This document shows positions 1-12,351 of a stretch of DNA of 64,000 bases, piece after piece. Location: NCBI GenBank assembly GCA_023657425.1, contig JAGTJW010000002.1, positions 982,431 through 1,046,430 of the forward strand, given 5' to 3'. This DNA is from Ideonella sp. WA131b. GTDB taxonomy: Bacteria; Pseudomonadota; Gammaproteobacteria; Burkholderiales; Burkholderiaceae_C. Numbering within the stretch: position 1 is the stretch's first letter; every line of letters starts with the position of its first letter. A program made the translations under genes and the position numbers. The notes under the pieces are model-generated. The model saw only the letters and a program-made list of their open reading frames with translations. It did no database searches and was not told the origin of the DNA.

Positions 1-1676
1 AAGCCGTTCTCGCGCAGGCGCTCGAGGTTGACGTGGCGGCCGTCGAACCAGTGCTGGGATTTCGACAGCGCCTCGATGCGCGCGAGGTCGATGCCCAGCG
101 CGCGGCCCACGTCGCGCAGCGCGCTGCGCGGGCGGTAGCTGATGACCACGGCCGTGAGCGCGGCGCGGTGGCGACCGTACTTGCGGTAGATGTACTGGAT
201 GACCTCTTCGCGCCGCTGGTGCTCGAAGTCGATGTCGATGTCGGGCGGCTCGTTGCGCTCCTCGCTGATGAAGCGCTCGAACAGCAGCGTCGTGCGCGCC
301 GGATCCACCGCGGTGACGCCGAGGCAGTAACACACGGCCGAGTTCGCGGCGCTGCCGCGGCCCTGGCACAGGATGCCCTGGCTGCGCGCCCAGTGCACGA
401 TGTCGGCCACCGTCAGGAAGTAAGGCTCGTAGCGCAGCCGCGCGATGAGGGCCAGCTCGTGCTCGATCATCGTGCGCACGGCCGGCGGCTCGCCGCCGGG
501 GAAGCGGCTCTTCGCGCCATCTTCCGCGAGCTGCCGCAGCCAGCTGGTGGGCGTGTGGCCGGCGGGCGTGATCTCGCGCGGGTACTCGTACTTCAGCTCG
601 GCCAGGCTGAAGGCGCAGGTGCCGGCGATGGCGACCGACGCCTCCAGCCAGTCGGTGCGGAACAACTGCGCCAGACGCAGGCGCGAGCGCAGGTGCGATT
701 CGGCGTTGGCCTGCAGCGCCAGGCCGGCGCCGGCCACCGTGGTGCCCAGGCGTGTGGCGGTGAGCACGTCGAGCAGGGCCTTGCGCGAGCGGCGGTGCAG
801 GCACACGCCACCCGTGGCCACCAGCGGCAGGCCGGTGGCGGCGGCCACGCGCTGCAGCAGTTGCACTGCCACGGCCTCGGCAGCGCGGTGGCGGCGCTGC
901 ACGGCGATGGCGCAGCGCTCGGGGCCGAACCAGGTGCGCAGCCACAGCGCGTGCTCGAACAGCGTCTCGAAAGGCTGGCCGGGCGCGGGCACCAGAAGGG
1001 CGAAGCAACCCGGCAGGCCGGCCAGCATGGGCGCCTTGGCGACGCGGCCTTCGACATCGGCGCGGTGCGCGAGGTACTGGCCCTTGGGCGCGCGGCGGCG
1101 GGCCAGCGTGATCCACTGCACCAGGTTGCCGTAGCCGCGGCGCGACTGTGCCAGCAGCACCAGGCGCGGCTCGGCCTGGCGCTGCTCGGCGGCGGCGGCC
1201 AGCGGGGGCGGCTCGGGCGGGGGTGGCGCAGCCATGGCGGCGCGGGCGCGCTCGGCCGTCACCTCGCGCAGGGCGGCGGCCACCACAGCCTGCGCGGCGG
1301 CCTGCGCGGCGTCGACCGTGACGGGTGCCAGGGTCGGGGCGCTGGCGCCCGGGCTGGCAGCGGGAGCTGCCGCGGACGCTGCCGCAGCGGCCGAGGGCGG
1401 CACCGGGGTGGACGCCGGCGCCGACAGCTGCATCTCGCAGCCGACGATCAGCCGCAGCGCCAGACGCTCGGCCTCGGCGTGCGCGCGCACGACCCCGGCG
1501 AGCGAACACTCGTCGGTGAGCGCCAGCGCGCCATAGCCCAGCGCCTGCGCGCGGGCAACCAGCTCCTCGGGGTGCGAGGCGCCGCTCAGAAAACTGAAGT
1601 TGCTGCGGCAGTGCAGCTCGGCGTAGGCCGGTAGTGCGTGGCGGGAGCGGCGGGCAGGGTGTGGGGGTGCAGACAC
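1..1676 (-). CDS. dnaE2: Error-prone DNA polymerase III alpha subunit DnaE2 (5' part; runs off the left edge)
   Basis: DnaE2 is the SOS-induced translesion polymerase that works with ImuA/ImuB in damage mutagenesis. Read on the minus strand, the protein opens with a PHP domain ([20 protein letters not shown], then [15 protein letters not shown]). Later it shows the polymerase core ([20 protein letters not shown] and [13 protein letters not shown]), which is diagnostic for DnaE2/DnaE; about 558 residues are visible. I chose the GTG at 1674-1676 because it lies about 16 codons before the conserved AYAELHC. Between the PHP N-terminus and [15 protein letters not shown] lies an Ala/Pro-rich insertion of about 87 residues. 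No imuA or imuB is adjacent: the gene directly upstream is intI, whose reading frame overlaps dnaE2 by about 90 bp on the same strand. Family assignment is firm; the exact start is not. Confidence 0.9.
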   Translation of the reverse strand, partial: MSAPPHPARRSRHALPAYAELHCRSNFSFLSGASHPEELVARAQALGYGALALTDECSLAGVVRAHAEAERLALRLIVGCEMQLSAPASTPVPPSAAAAASAAAPAASPGASAPTLAPVTVDAAQAAAQAVVAAALREVTAERARAAMAAPPPPEPPPLAAAAEQRQAEPRLVLLAQSRRGYGNLVQWITLARRRAPKGQYLAHRADVEGRVAKAPMLAGLPGCFALLVPAPGQPFETLFEHALWLRTWFGPERCAIAVQRRHRAAEAVAVQLLQRVAAATGLPLVATGGVCLHRRSRKALLDVLTATRLGTTVAGAGLALQANAESHLRSRLRLAQLFRTDWLEASVAIAGTCAFSLAELKYEYPREITPAGHTPTSWLRQLAEDGAKSRFPGGEPPAVRTMIEHELALIARLRYEPYFLTVADIVHWARSQGILCQGRGSAANSAVCYCLGVTAVDPARTTLLFERFISEERNEPPDIDIDFEHQRREEVIQYIYRKYGRHRAALTAVVISYRPRSALRDVGRALGIDLARIEALSKSQHWFDGRHVNLERLRENG

Positions 1677-2839
1677 GGCAGTCGGTCGGTGGCGACGGCG
1701 TCGGGCTCGCGCGCGCGGCGCACGGTGGCGGGCGGCTGGGCGCCGGGGTAGCGGGCGGCCTCGCGCGGGGGCGTGGCTGCGGACGGGGCGGGCGTGGGCC
1801 GCGCCACGGGGTGTTCGGGCGGCGGCCGGGTGGGGAGGGTCGCCCCTGGCGCCAAGGCATCGAGCGGGCTGCGCACGGCACCACCGCCCAGGCGCAGCAC
1901 GTGCGTGTAGATCATGGTGGTGCTGACGTCGGCGTGGCCGAGCAGGTCCTGCACGGTGCGGATGTCGTAGCCCGACTGCAGCAGATGTGTGGCGAACGAG
2001 TGGCGCAGCGTGTGCGGCGAGGCCGCCTTGTGGATGCCGGCATCGTGCACGGCGCGCTTGAAGGCACGCTGGAAGCTCACGTCGAGCAGGTGGTGGCGAC
2101 GGCGCAGGCCGCTGCGCGGATCGACGGCGACCTGGCTGTGCGGGAACACCCAGTGCCAGGACCAGGAATCGGCGGCACGCGGGTACTTGCGCGCCAGGGC
2201 TTGCGGCAGCACGACGCCGGCGGCGGCCTCGGCGCGGTCGGAGCGCCACAGGGCGTGGGCGCGGTCGAGCTGCTCGCGCAGTGGCGCCTCGAGCGCGGCG
2301 GGCAGCATGACGACGCGGTCCTTGAAGCCCTTGCCCTCGCGCACGACGATGGCACGGCGGTCGAAGTCGATGTCCTTGACGCGCAGGCGCAGACCCTCCA
2401 GCAGGCGCATGCCGGTGCCATACAGCAGGCGGCCAAGCAGACCGTATGGCGCCTGCTGACGATCCAGCGGCAGGGCGTCGAGCGCGGCCAGCAGCTGCTG
2501 CACCTCGGCCATCGACAGCACCACGGGCAGCCGGCGCTGGCTGCGCGGGCGGCCGATCTCCTCGATCCAGGGCACCGGCTGGCGCAGCACCTTCTGATAG
2601 AGGAACAGCAGCGCCGACAGCGCCTGTCGGTGCGTGCTGGGGGCGACGTCGCGTTCGTTGGCCAGCCAGGTGAGGAAAGCCTGGATATCGGGGCCGGCGA
2701 GCTCGGACGGGTGGCGCAGGCCGTGGTAGCGGATGAAGGCGCTCACCCAGTGCACGTAGGCCTCCTCGGTGCGGATGCTGTAGTGCAGCAGGCGGATGTG
2801 CTGACGCAGCAGGTCGAGCAGGCGCGGCGGGCTGGACAT
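1586..2839 (-). CDS. intI: Integron integrase IntI (tyrosine recombinase) with an 88-residue C-terminal tail
   Basis: IntI recombines folded attC sites with attI to insert or excise gene cassettes. The 417-residue protein carries the tyrosine-recombinase residues R145 (GTGMR), H276-x-x-R279 (HTLRH), H302 ([10 protein letters not shown]) and Y311. It also has the IntI-specific extra segment, here [20 protein letters not shown] at about 214-233, which XerC/D lack. The start is the ATG at 2839, behind an AAGGGGG-type ribosome site; an in-frame ATG at 2884 would place the LexA box inside the gene. Residues 1-329 match a complete IntI ending at SPLDAL. The remaining 88 residues are Pro/Ala-rich and overlap the start of dnaE2, so they look like read-through of former intergenic DNA. 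A LexA-type site lies just upstream. No attI or cassette is recognisable next to the gene; the nearest attC is about 45 kb away. Confidence 0.92.
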   Translation of the reverse strand: MSSPPRLLDLLRQHIRLLHYSIRTEEAYVHWVSAFIRYHGLRHPSELAGPDIQAFLTWLANERDVAPSTHRQALSALLFLYQKVLRQPVPWIEEIGRPRSQRRLPVVLSMAEVQQLLAALDALPLDRQQAPYGLLGRLLYGTGMRLLEGLRLRVKDIDFDRRAIVVREGKGFKDRVVMLPAALEAPLREQLDRAHALWRSDRAEAAAGVVLPQALARKYPRAADSWSWHWVFPHSQVAVDPRSGLRRRHHLLDVSFQRAFKRAVHDAGIHKAASPHTLRHSFATHLLQSGYDIRTVQDLLGHADVSTTMIYTHVLRLGGGAVRSPLDALAPGATLPTRPPPEHPVARPTPAPSAATPPREAARYPGAQPPATVRRAREPDAVATDRLPCLHPHTLPAAPATHYRPTPSCTAAATSVF

Positions 2840-2860
2840 GGCGAGGACCCCCTTGAAATA

Positions 2861-2876
2861 CTGTTCATCCGTACAG
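2861..2876 (-). promoter_or_regulatory. LexA (SOS) operator upstream of intI
   Basis: CTGTTCATCCGTACAG fits the CTGT-N8-ACAG LexA consensus exactly and extends to a TACTG/CAGTA palindrome. It sits 21 bp upstream of the chosen intI start, where it would overlap the promoter. LexA control of integron integrases is established in other integrons. Here it could also control the overlapping downstream dnaE2. Confidence 0.8.
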
Positions 2877-2919
2877 TATCTCAATCCTCGGCCGTGCGCC
2901 AGCCTCCGTGCGGGGTCTC

Positions 2920-2973
2920 AGAGTGTGAGAGGCAATCCAATGCGCGGGTGCATTGGATTGCCTCTCACACTCT
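2920..2973. repeat. Perfect inverted repeat: 24-bp stem, 6-nt loop
   Basis: Positions 2920-2943 and 2950-2973 are perfect reverse complements separated by GCGGGT. No T-run follows either arm, so it does not look like an intrinsic terminator. The right arm runs into the TCTCAG that borders the IS5-family element. It lies where attI would be expected next to intI. Function unknown. Confidence 0.85.
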
Positions 2974-2976
2974 CAG

Positions 2977-4201
2977 TGGGTGTAAACGAAATAATGACCT
3001 CGCGCGTTGTGTCTTGACGAGACAAGCGCGCGAGGCATGGCATGAAGAGCAAGGCTGGAGACATCGACCGCAAGGGCAAGCCCGGACGCAAGCCGTTGCT
3101 GGGCGCCGAGCATGGGGAGGTGCTTCGTGCCATCGTCGCGGAGATGCCGCACGCGGCGTTGGCTGAAGTCACGGCGGAGTTGGCCCGGCGCTGCGGTGTG
3201 AAGGTCAACCCGGTTACGGTGCGCAAGGCGCTGCGCGAGGCTGGCGTCGTGCGACTGAAGCCGCTGCGGCGCTCCTCGGCCGAGCGGGGTGAGCAAGGAC
3301 GTGGCGCGGGGCCGCGCACCGGCTACAACGCCATGCACCGGCGCAGCAGCAGCCCCGAGGGCCAGCACACCGATCTGACCGACGCCGAATGGGCGCTGGT
3401 GGCCGACCTGTTCGAGCGCGATGGGCAGCCGGGCGTGCCGCCTCGCTATCCGCGCCGCGTTATGGTCAATGCCTGCTGCTACGTGGTGCGCACGGGCTGT
3501 CCCTGGCGGCTGGTGCCCAAGACCTATGCGCCTTGGCAGGCGGTGTACATGTCCTTCAAGCGCTGGGCTGCGGCCAATACGTTCGAGGCCATGCACGAGC
3601 GGCTGCGCCAGCAGTGGCGCCGGCGCGAGGGCAAGTCCCCCGAACCTACGGCGGCCGTCATCGACTCGCAGAGCACGCGCAGCACGCCCCAGGGCGGCAA
3701 CACGGGCTTCGACGCGGGCAAGAAGGTCAAGGGCCGCAAGCGCAACCTCGTGGTCGACTCGCTGGGCCTGCTGCTGGCGGTCACGATCACGGCCGCCAGC
3801 GTGCAGGACCGCGACACCGCCGCCGACGTGGTGGCCAAGGCCTATGCCAAGGCACCCACGATCAAGAAGCTCTACACCGACGCCGCATACGCCGGGCAGC
3901 GCGCAGCAGCCATCGAGAAGGCTCACGGCATCACCGTGGAAGTGGTGCGCCGCCCGGGCAACCGCGCCACCGGCACCTGGCGCGACGCCCAGCAGCCCTT
4001 GTGGCCCGAGGAATCCGCCAAGCCCTTCGTCGTGCAGCCCATGCGCTGGGTGGTCGAGCGCACCCACGCCTGGCTCGAGCGCGACCGCCGTCTCATCGCC
4101 CATCACGATCGCTCCGAATGGGCGCCGCTGGCCTGGGTCTGGCTCGCACAAGCGCGTATGCTCGCAACGAGACTGGCGAACTGAACATTTCGTTCACACC
4201 C
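2977..4201 (+). mobile_element. IS5-family insertion sequence
   Basis: About 1.22 kb. The ends are inverted: GGGTGTAAACGAAAT on the left and the reverse complement of GGGTGTGAACGAAAT on the right. TCTCAG lies directly outside both ends (2971-2976 and 4202-4207) and may be the target duplication. However, TCTCAG also occurs at 2916-2921 and 4212-4217, so the exact borders are uncertain. The element separates intI from the chromosome to its right and may have removed or displaced attI. Confidence 0.8.
3042..4184 (+). CDS. IS5-family transposase
   Basis: This 380-residue DDE transposase is encoded in one frame. Its N-terminus (about residues 1-90) is a helix-turn-helix/winged-helix segment (NPVTVRKALREAGVVRLKP). 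It continues into the IS5 transposase region starting at TDLTDAEWALVADLF. The catalytic acidic residues are probably in AAVIDSQS (first D), LYTDAAYAG (second D) and WVVERTHAWLERDRRL (E). GKKVKGRKRNLVVDSLGLL is typical of this family. Nothing suggests a frameshift, so the copy may be active. It is the only gene of the element. Confidence 0.93.
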   Translation: MKSKAGDIDRKGKPGRKPLLGAEHGEVLRAIVAEMPHAALAEVTAELARRCGVKVNPVTVRKALREAGVVRLKPLRRSSAERGEQGRGAGPRTGYNAMHRRSSSPEGQHTDLTDAEWALVADLFERDGQPGVPPRYPRRVMVNACCYVVRTGCPWRLVPKTYAPWQAVYMSFKRWAAANTFEAMHERLRQQWRRREGKSPEPTAAVIDSQSTRSTPQGGNTGFDAGKKVKGRKRNLVVDSLGLLLAVTITAASVQDRDTAADVVAKAYAKAPTIKKLYTDAAYAGQRAAAIEKAHGITVEVVRRPGNRATGTWRDAQQPLWPEESAKPFVVQPMRWVVERTHAWLERDRRLIAHHDRSEWAPLAWVWLAQARMLATRLAN

Positions 4202-4230
4202 TCTCAGCCCCTCTCAGGCGGCCGGTCGAA

Positions 4231-5571
4231 TCACGAGCGAGGCAGGATGCGGCTGTCCAGCTTCTGTGGCTTGTAGGCCGGCACGAAGCGGCACTCCGCG
4301 GGCTGGGCCGCGCGCAGTTGCCGGCAGCGTTCGGCGATGCTCCCCGGGCTGGGCTTCAGCCCGGTGTCCACCCAGTTCAGCAGCGCCTCGAACAGCGGTG
4401 GGTAGTGCGCATCACCCCAGTAACTGTGGTCGCTGGAGTCCACGAAGGCCTGCACCAGGCGCGCACCGTTGCCGGACGCCTCCATGCGCTCGCGCAGGGT
4501 GTCCTGGCCCTCCACGAACACCGTGGCGTCCCCGATGCCGTGGCTGCTGATCACGGGCACCGCAAAGCGGCCCCGGTGGTCCACGTCGGCCGCGAAGCGG
4601 GCCGCGGCGGCGGCATCGCGCGGGTAGCGGGCCACGCCCGCGTTGAGCGCCACATCGTCGGCCGAGCCCACGTAGCGCACCCCCGCGTTGTGGAAAGGGC
4701 TGACACCGCCGTTCTTCTGCACCAGGTCGCGCAAGGTGAAGGTGCCCCAGTTCAGGTGGCCGACCACCGAGCTCTCGGGGACCTTCAGCACGTCCACCAG
4801 GGTCTTGAGCTTCTGGGCCTGCACCGGCGTGCGCTGTGCCGCCGGCTTGCGCACGCCCAGGCACTCGTCGGCGCGCTGCGCCAGGTCGGCGTTGCTCAGC
4901 GTGCTGTTGGCGGGCAGGCCGATGGACAGCGGGTAGGCCGGCTCGTCCGGCCGCGGGTGGTTCTGGCACAGGAACTGGTAGATCGCCCGCAGGTCGAGCC
5001 GGAAGTCATACGTCGCCGGGCCGGCGACGACGCCGCTGGTCAGGAGGATGCCGTCCCACGAAGCAGGGAACAGCTCCGCGGCGCGCGTGGCGACCATCGC
5101 CCCCCAGGACTGCCCGTGCAACAAGGTGCGCCGCGGCTTGGCCACGTGGTCGACGAAGATTCGGCGCACACGCTCGGTGTCCTCGGCCGCCGTGGTGACG
5201 GCAAAACCGCCCTGGCGGAAGACCGAGCCGGCCCAGGCATGGCCTTCGCGCACGGTGATGGACCAGCGCTTGATGTCCTCATCGGCCCGCGTCGGGCTCG
5301 GGGGGCCCAGGGTCGGGCCGCCGTGGGCGTGCACCACCAGCACGCCGCTCCACTGGGCCGGCATCACGATGAGGTAGTGCGAGTTCGCCGAGTCCTGGCC
5401 CCGCAGGCAACGCGCGCCCGCGGGCACACCGTCGGGGCAGGCCTGGGCCTGCGGCGGGGCTTCCGGCGGGGCGGGCGGCGGCGCAGGCGGCGGGCTGGCA
5501 CAGCCGCCCAGCACCAGGATCGTGGCGCCCAGCAGGGCGAAGCGGGCTTTCAGGGCAGAGGCGGACTTCAT
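4231..5571 (-). CDS. Secreted lipoprotein with alpha/beta-hydrolase fold
   Basis: The 446-residue protein starts with a lipoprotein signal peptide (cleavage at the lipobox LGGC, about residue 24) and a Pro/Ala linker, so it should be membrane-anchored in the periplasm or outer membrane. GQSWGA fits the G-x-S-x-G nucleophile elbow. VVHAHGG upstream is a plausible oxyanion region, and DSSDHSYWGD near the C-terminus supplies a likely catalytic His. Substrate unknown. It starts 17 bp after the argG stop on the same strand and may be co-transcribed. Confidence 0.72.
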   Translation of the reverse strand: MKSASALKARFALLGATILVLGGCASPPPAPPPAPPEAPPQAQACPDGVPAGARCLRGQDSANSHYLIVMPAQWSGVLVVHAHGGPTLGPPSPTRADEDIKRWSITVREGHAWAGSVFRQGGFAVTTAAEDTERVRRIFVDHVAKPRRTLLHGQSWGAMVATRAAELFPASWDGILLTSGVVAGPATYDFRLDLRAIYQFLCQNHPRPDEPAYPLSIGLPANSTLSNADLAQRADECLGVRKPAAQRTPVQAQKLKTLVDVLKVPESSVVGHLNWGTFTLRDLVQKNGGVSPFHNAGVRYVGSADDVALNAGVARYPRDAAAAARFAADVDHRGRFAVPVISSHGIGDATVFVEGQDTLRERMEASGNGARLVQAFVDSSDHSYWGDAHYPPLFEALLNWVDTGLKPSPGSIAERCRQLRAAQPAECRFVPAYKPQKLDSRILPRS

Positions 5572-5588
5572 CGGTGCTCCCGGGGCGG

Positions 5589-8323
<2,735 letters not shown>

Positions 8324-8487
8324 GGTGAACGCTGCGGCGGCCGGCGCGCGAGGGCGGCCGTCGTGTGAGGGGCGGGAAGCATCGAGCCTGAGTTTCTCAG
8401 CAATCGCGACCGCGTGCGCTCCTGGTTGCCGCCCACGCTCCGAGCCTGGCGTCGGGCGATCGACGCGGGATCGACTCGGCGCACCTC

Positions 8488-8510
8488 GGTATGTATGATT
8501 CATGCATACC
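8488..8510. promoter_or_regulatory. Imperfect 23-bp palindrome, probable operator of the AbrB/PIN module
   Basis: GGTATG-N-ATGA-N-TCAT-N-CATACC pairs with itself except at the isolated N positions. It lies 55 bp before the antitoxin start in the divergent region with ndh. VapB-like antitoxins autorepress through such palindromes; binding is inferred. Confidence 0.55.
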
Positions 8511-8564
8511 GTTCCGATCAGAACGCACTGTTCAGGCCCCCGAACCCCCCTGCCGGAGCCCGCC

Positions 8565-8858
8565 ATGGAAGCCACCGTCGCCGAACGCGGCCAGATCACG
8601 CTGCCCAAGCAGGTGCGCGACGCGCTCGGCCTGACCAAGGGCACCAAGCTGAAGGTCGAGCTCGACGGGGGCCGCATCGTGCTGCGCAAGGACGTCGACG
8701 ACGCCATCTCGCGCGTGCGCGGCCGGGTGCCGCTGCCGCCGGGCGTGAGCACCGACGACATCATGCGCGAGCTGCGCGGCCGCGCGCCCGGCGACCCGCT
8801 GCCCGCCTGGGACCAGCCCGCGCCCCCGCGCCCGGCCGCGGGCCGCAAGCCCCGATGA
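8565..8858 (+). CDS. AbrB/SpoVT-type antitoxin (VapB-like)
   Basis: A 97-residue protein whose first 45 residues form a swapped-hairpin AbrB DNA-binding domain (VAERGQITLPKQVRDALGL, then KLKVELDGGRIVLRKD). The proline-rich C-terminus would be the toxin-binding arm. It overlaps the PIN toxin start by 4 bp (ATGA), the usual coupling of a VapBC pair. The antitoxin is expected to neutralise the PIN ribonuclease and repress its own operon. Confidence 0.88.
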   Translation: MEATVAERGQITLPKQVRDALGLTKGTKLKVELDGGRIVLRKDVDDAISRVRGRVPLPPGVSTDDIMRELRGRAPGDPLPAWDQPAPPRPAAGRKPR

Positions 8859-9277
8859 TCGCCGTCGACAGCAACATCCTGATCGACTTCATCGGCAACG
8901 ACCCCGGCGCTGCCGATGCCGCCGACCAGGCCCTGCGCCGCGCGCTGGCCAGCGGCCCGGTGGTGGCCTGCGAGGTCGTGCTGGCCGAGGTCGTGGCAGG
9001 CCTGGGCAACGGCTCGGCGGTGATGGACGCGCTCGAGGAACTCGGCGTGGACTTCTCGCCGCTGGAGCAACGCTCGGCCGTGCGCGCGGGTGAGATGCAG
9101 CGCCGCTATCTCGAACGTCGGCGCGCCGCGGCGGCGGGCGCCGATTCGCGCCGCGTCGTGGCTGATTTCCTCGTGGGCGCCCACGCGCTGCTGCAGTGCC
9201 ACGGCCTGATCACGCGCGACGCCGGTTTCTTCCGCGACTACTTCAAGGGCCTGAAGCTCATCGTGCCCCAAGCATGA
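8855..9277 (+). CDS. PIN-domain ribonuclease toxin (VapC-like)
   Basis: 140 residues. [12 protein letters not shown] gives the first PIN acidic residue, EVVLAEV the conserved Glu, and [19 protein letters not shown] the C-terminal Asp cluster that binds the metal. VapC toxins cleave tRNA or rRNA; the target of this one is unknown. Translated from the ATGA overlap with the antitoxin. All acidic residues are present, so it is probably functional. Confidence 0.9.
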   Translation: MIAVDSNILIDFIGNDPGAADAADQALRRALASGPVVACEVVLAEVVAGLGNGSAVMDALEELGVDFSPLEQRSAVRAGEMQRRYLERRRAAAAGADSRRVVADFLVGAHALLQCHGLITRDAGFFRDYFKGLKLIVPQA

Positions 9278-9339
9278 CGTCAGGCTCGGCCGCCACACTC
9301 GAACCACGCTCTCTCGACCCGCTTTCCTGGAGTAAGCCC

Positions 9340-11943
9340 ATGCTGCAGTCCTACCGCCAACATGCCGCCGAACGCGCCGCGCTCGGCATCCCGCCGCTGC
9401 CGCTCGACGCCAGGCAGGTGACCGAGCTGATCGAGCTCATCAAGGCCCCGCCGGCGGGCGAGGAGGCCTTCCTGCTGGACCTGCTCACGCACCGCGTGCC
9501 CCCGGGCGTGGACGACGCCGCCAAGGTCAAGGCCAGCTTCCTGGCCGCCGTGGCGCATGGCGACATCCAGGTCGGCCTGCTCAGCAAGGCCAAGGCCACC
9601 GAACTGCTGGGCACCATGGTGGGCGGCTACAACGTGCACCCGCTGATCGAGCTGCTCGACGACGCCGAGGTCGCGTCGGTGGCGGCCGAGGGCCTGAAGA
9701 AGACGCTGCTGATGTTCGACTACTTCAACGACGTCGCGGCCAAGGCCAAGGCCGGCAACGCCAAGGCGCAGGAAGTCCTGCAGAGCTGGGCCGAGGCCGA
9801 GTGGTTCACCACGCGGCCCGAGGTGCCGAAGTCGATCACGGTCACCGTGTTCAAGGTGCCCGGCGAGACCAACACCGACGACCTCAGCCCTGCGCCCGAC
9901 GCCTGGAGCCGGCCGGACATCCCGCTGCACTACCTGGCGATGCTGAAGAACACGCGGCCTGATGCCGCCTTCAAGCCCGAGGAAGACGGCAAGCGCGGCC
10001 CGATGCAGTTCATCGAGGACCTCAAGAAGAAGGGGCACCTCGTGGCCTACGTGGGTGACGTGGTCGGCACCGGCTCCAGCCGCAAGAGTGCGACCAACAG
10101 CGTCATCTGGGCCACCGGCCAGGACATCCCCTTCGTGCCGAACAAGCGCTTCGGCGGCGTCACCTTGGGCGGCAAGATCGCACCGATCTTCTTCAACACG
10201 CAAGAGGATTCGGGCTCGCTGCCCATCGAGGTGGACGTGACCCAGCTCGAGATGGGCGACGTCATCGAGGTGCGGCCCTACGACGGCAAGCTGGTGCGCA
10301 ACGGCGCCACGGTGGCCGAGTTCAAGCTCAAGAGCGAGGTGCTGTTTGATGAAGTGCGCGCGGGCGGCCGCATCAACCTGATCATCGGCCGCAGCCTGAC
10401 GGCCAAGGCGCGCGAGTTCCTGGGCCTGTCCGCGAGCACGGCCTTCCGCCTGCCGCAACCGCCCGTGGCCACGAAGGCCGGCTTCACGCTGGCGCAGAAG
10501 ATGGTGGGCCGCGCGGTGGGCCTGCCCGAGGTGCAAGGGCAACAGCAGGGCGTGCGCCCCGGCACCTACTGCGAGCCGCGCATGACGACCGTCGGCAGCC
10601 AGGACACCACCGGCCCGATGACACGCGACGAGCTCAAGGACCTGGCCTGCCTGGGCTTCAGCGCGGATCTTGTGATGCAGAGCTTCTGCCACACCGCCGC
10701 CTACCCCAAGCCCGTGGACGTGAAGACGCACCGCGAGCTGCCGGCCTTCATCAGCAGCCGCGGCGGCGTGAGCCTGCGGCCGGGGGACGGCGTCATCCAC
10801 AGCTGGCTCAACCGCCTGCTGCTGCCCGACACCGTGGGCACCGGCGGCGACAGCCACACGCGCTTCCCCATCGGCATCAGCTTCCCCGCGGGCTCGGGCC
10901 TGGTGGCCTTTGGTGCCGCCACGGGCGTGATGCCGCTGGACATGCCCGAGAGCGTGCTCGTGCGCTTCAAGGGGCAGATGCAGCCGGGCGTGACGCTGCG
11001 CGACCTGGTGCACGCGATTCCGTATGCCGCCATCAAGGCCGGCCTCCTGACGGTGGCCAAGGCCGGCAAGAAAAACGTCTTCAGTGGCCGCATCCTCGAG
11101 ATCGAAGGCCTGCCCGACCTGAAGGTGGAACAGGCCTTCGAGCTGAGCGACGCCTCGGCCGAGCGCAGCGCCGCCGGCTGCACGATCAAGCTCAACAAGG
11201 CGCCGATCATCGAGTACCTCAACTCGAACGTCGTGCTCATGAAGAACATGATCGCCGACGGCTACGCCGACGCGAAGACGCTCAAGCGCCGCATCGAGAA
11301 GGTCGAGGCCTGGCTGGCTCACCCTGAGCTGCTGGAAGCCGACGCCGACGCCGAGTACGCCGCCGTGATCGAGATCGACCTGAACGAGCTCAAGGAGCCG
11401 GTGCTCTGCTGCCCGAACGATCCGGACGACGCCAAGCTGCTGAGTGAGGTGGCCGGCACCAAGATCGACGAGGCCTTCATCGGCAGCTGCATGACCAACA
11501 TCGGCCACTTCCGCGCCGCGGCCAAGCTGCTGGGCGGCCAGCGCGACATCCCGGTGAAGCTGTGGGTGGCGCCGCCCACCAAGATGGACCAGAGCGAGCT
11601 CATCAAGGAAGGCCACTACGCCGCCTTCGGCACGGCCGGCGCGCGCACCGAGATGCCCGGCTGCAGCCTGTGCATGGGCAACCAGGCCCAGGTGCGCGAA
11701 GGCGCCACCGTGGTGAGCACCAGCACGCGCAACTTCCCCAACCGCCTGGGCAAGAACACCAACGTGTTCCTGGCCTCGGCCGAGCTGGCGGCCATCGCCA
11801 GCAAGCTGGGCCGGCTGCCCACCGTGGCCGAGTACCAGGAGGCCATGGGCATCATCAACAAGGATGCCGCGAGCGTCTACCGCTACATGAACTTCGACCA
11901 GATCGAGGAGTACGCGGAGACGGCCAAGGGCGTGGCGGTCTGA
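9340..11943 (+). CDS. acnB: Aconitate hydratase B
   Basis: AcnB interconverts citrate and isocitrate in the TCA cycle through a 4Fe-4S cluster. The 867-residue length matches E. coli AcnB (865), and the domain order is the AcnB one: N-terminal HEAT-like domain, swivel domain ([20 protein letters not shown]), then catalytic domains. Active-site segment [18 protein letters not shown] and cluster-binding cysteines in SCMTNIGHF and [10 protein letters not shown] are visible. The ATG at 9340 follows a GGAG ribosome site. It stands alone, 62 bp after the PIN toxin gene. Confidence 0.97.
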   Translation: MLQSYRQHAAERAALGIPPLPLDARQVTELIELIKAPPAGEEAFLLDLLTHRVPPGVDDAAKVKASFLAAVAHGDIQVGLLSKAKATELLGTMVGGYNVHPLIELLDDAEVASVAAEGLKKTLLMFDYFNDVAAKAKAGNAKAQEVLQSWAEAEWFTTRPEVPKSITVTVFKVPGETNTDDLSPAPDAWSRPDIPLHYLAMLKNTRPDAAFKPEEDGKRGPMQFIEDLKKKGHLVAYVGDVVGTGSSRKSATNSVIWATGQDIPFVPNKRFGGVTLGGKIAPIFFNTQEDSGSLPIEVDVTQLEMGDVIEVRPYDGKLVRNGATVAEFKLKSEVLFDEVRAGGRINLIIGRSLTAKAREFLGLSASTAFRLPQPPVATKAGFTLAQKMVGRAVGLPEVQGQQQGVRPGTYCEPRMTTVGSQDTTGPMTRDELKDLACLGFSADLVMQSFCHTAAYPKPVDVKTHRELPAFISSRGGVSLRPGDGVIHSWLNRLLLPDTVGTGGDSHTRFPIGISFPAGSGLVAFGAATGVMPLDMPESVLVRFKGQMQPGVTLRDLVHAIPYAAIKAGLLTVAKAGKKNVFSGRILEIEGLPDLKVEQAFELSDASAERSAAGCTIKLNKAPIIEYLNSNVVLMKNMIADGYADAKTLKRRIEKVEAWLAHPELLEADADAEYAAVIEIDLNELKEPVLCCPNDPDDAKLLSEVAGTKIDEAFIGSCMTNIGHFRAAAKLLGGQRDIPVKLWVAPPTKMDQSELIKEGHYAAFGTAGARTEMPGCSLCMGNQAQVREGATVVSTSTRNFPNRLGKNTNVFLASAELAAIASKLGRLPTVAEYQEAMGIINKDAASVYRYMNFDQIEEYAETAKGVAV

Positions 11944-11979
11944 GCGCCGGCCGGTGGCGCGTTGCGAGATGATCGCGTC

Positions 11980-12336
11980 ATGCACACCCGCCCTCTGCTC
12001 GCCCTGATTGCCGCGCTGTTGATGGCGGCTCCTCTGTCCGCCCCTGCGCAGAACGCGCTGGCCGACAAGCGCCTGGCCATCACCAAGGGCACCACGCCGG
12101 GCAAGGTGCTGATCGAGGCGCCGGCTGCCGCCGACGCAGCTTCGGCACCGCCGGGCGCCCCGAGCGTTGCAGCGGCCGCCTCCGCGGCGGTCCGCTCACC
12201 ACCGGCGCGCCCGGGGCTGTTCAGCCGCCTGCCGCCGCCCAGCGGCCGGCCGCTGCCGGATGCGAGGCGCCTGGACGCACCCGATCAGGGCATCGTCGTC
12301 AAGAGCGCGCCGCCCGCAGCCAGCCCCGCGCGCTGA
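11980..12336 (+). CDS. Small secreted protein, function unknown
   Basis: 118 residues with an N-terminal signal peptide (LLALIAALLMAAPLSAPAQ, cleavage near residue 24) and a Pro/Ala-rich, probably disordered remainder. It begins 36 bp after acnB on the same strand. I recognise no domain. Codon choice matches its neighbours, so it is probably a real gene. Confidence 0.5.
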   Translation: MHTRPLLALIAALLMAAPLSAPAQNALADKRLAITKGTTPGKVLIEAPAAADAASAPPGAPSVAAAASAAVRSPPARPGLFSRLPPPSGRPLPDARRLDAPDQGIVVKSAPPAASPAR

Positions 12337-12351
12337 CACTGTCCCACGCTC

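Noticed and set aside
2840..2990. attI site next to intI
   Set aside because: No GTTRRRY core in a suitable place; the IS5 element and hairpin occupy the position. Not annotated.
33..3166. Long open frames on the plus strand opposite dnaE2 and intI
   Set aside because: Gln/Arg/Gly-rich products with no family resemblance, typical shadows of GC-rich genes on the other strand.
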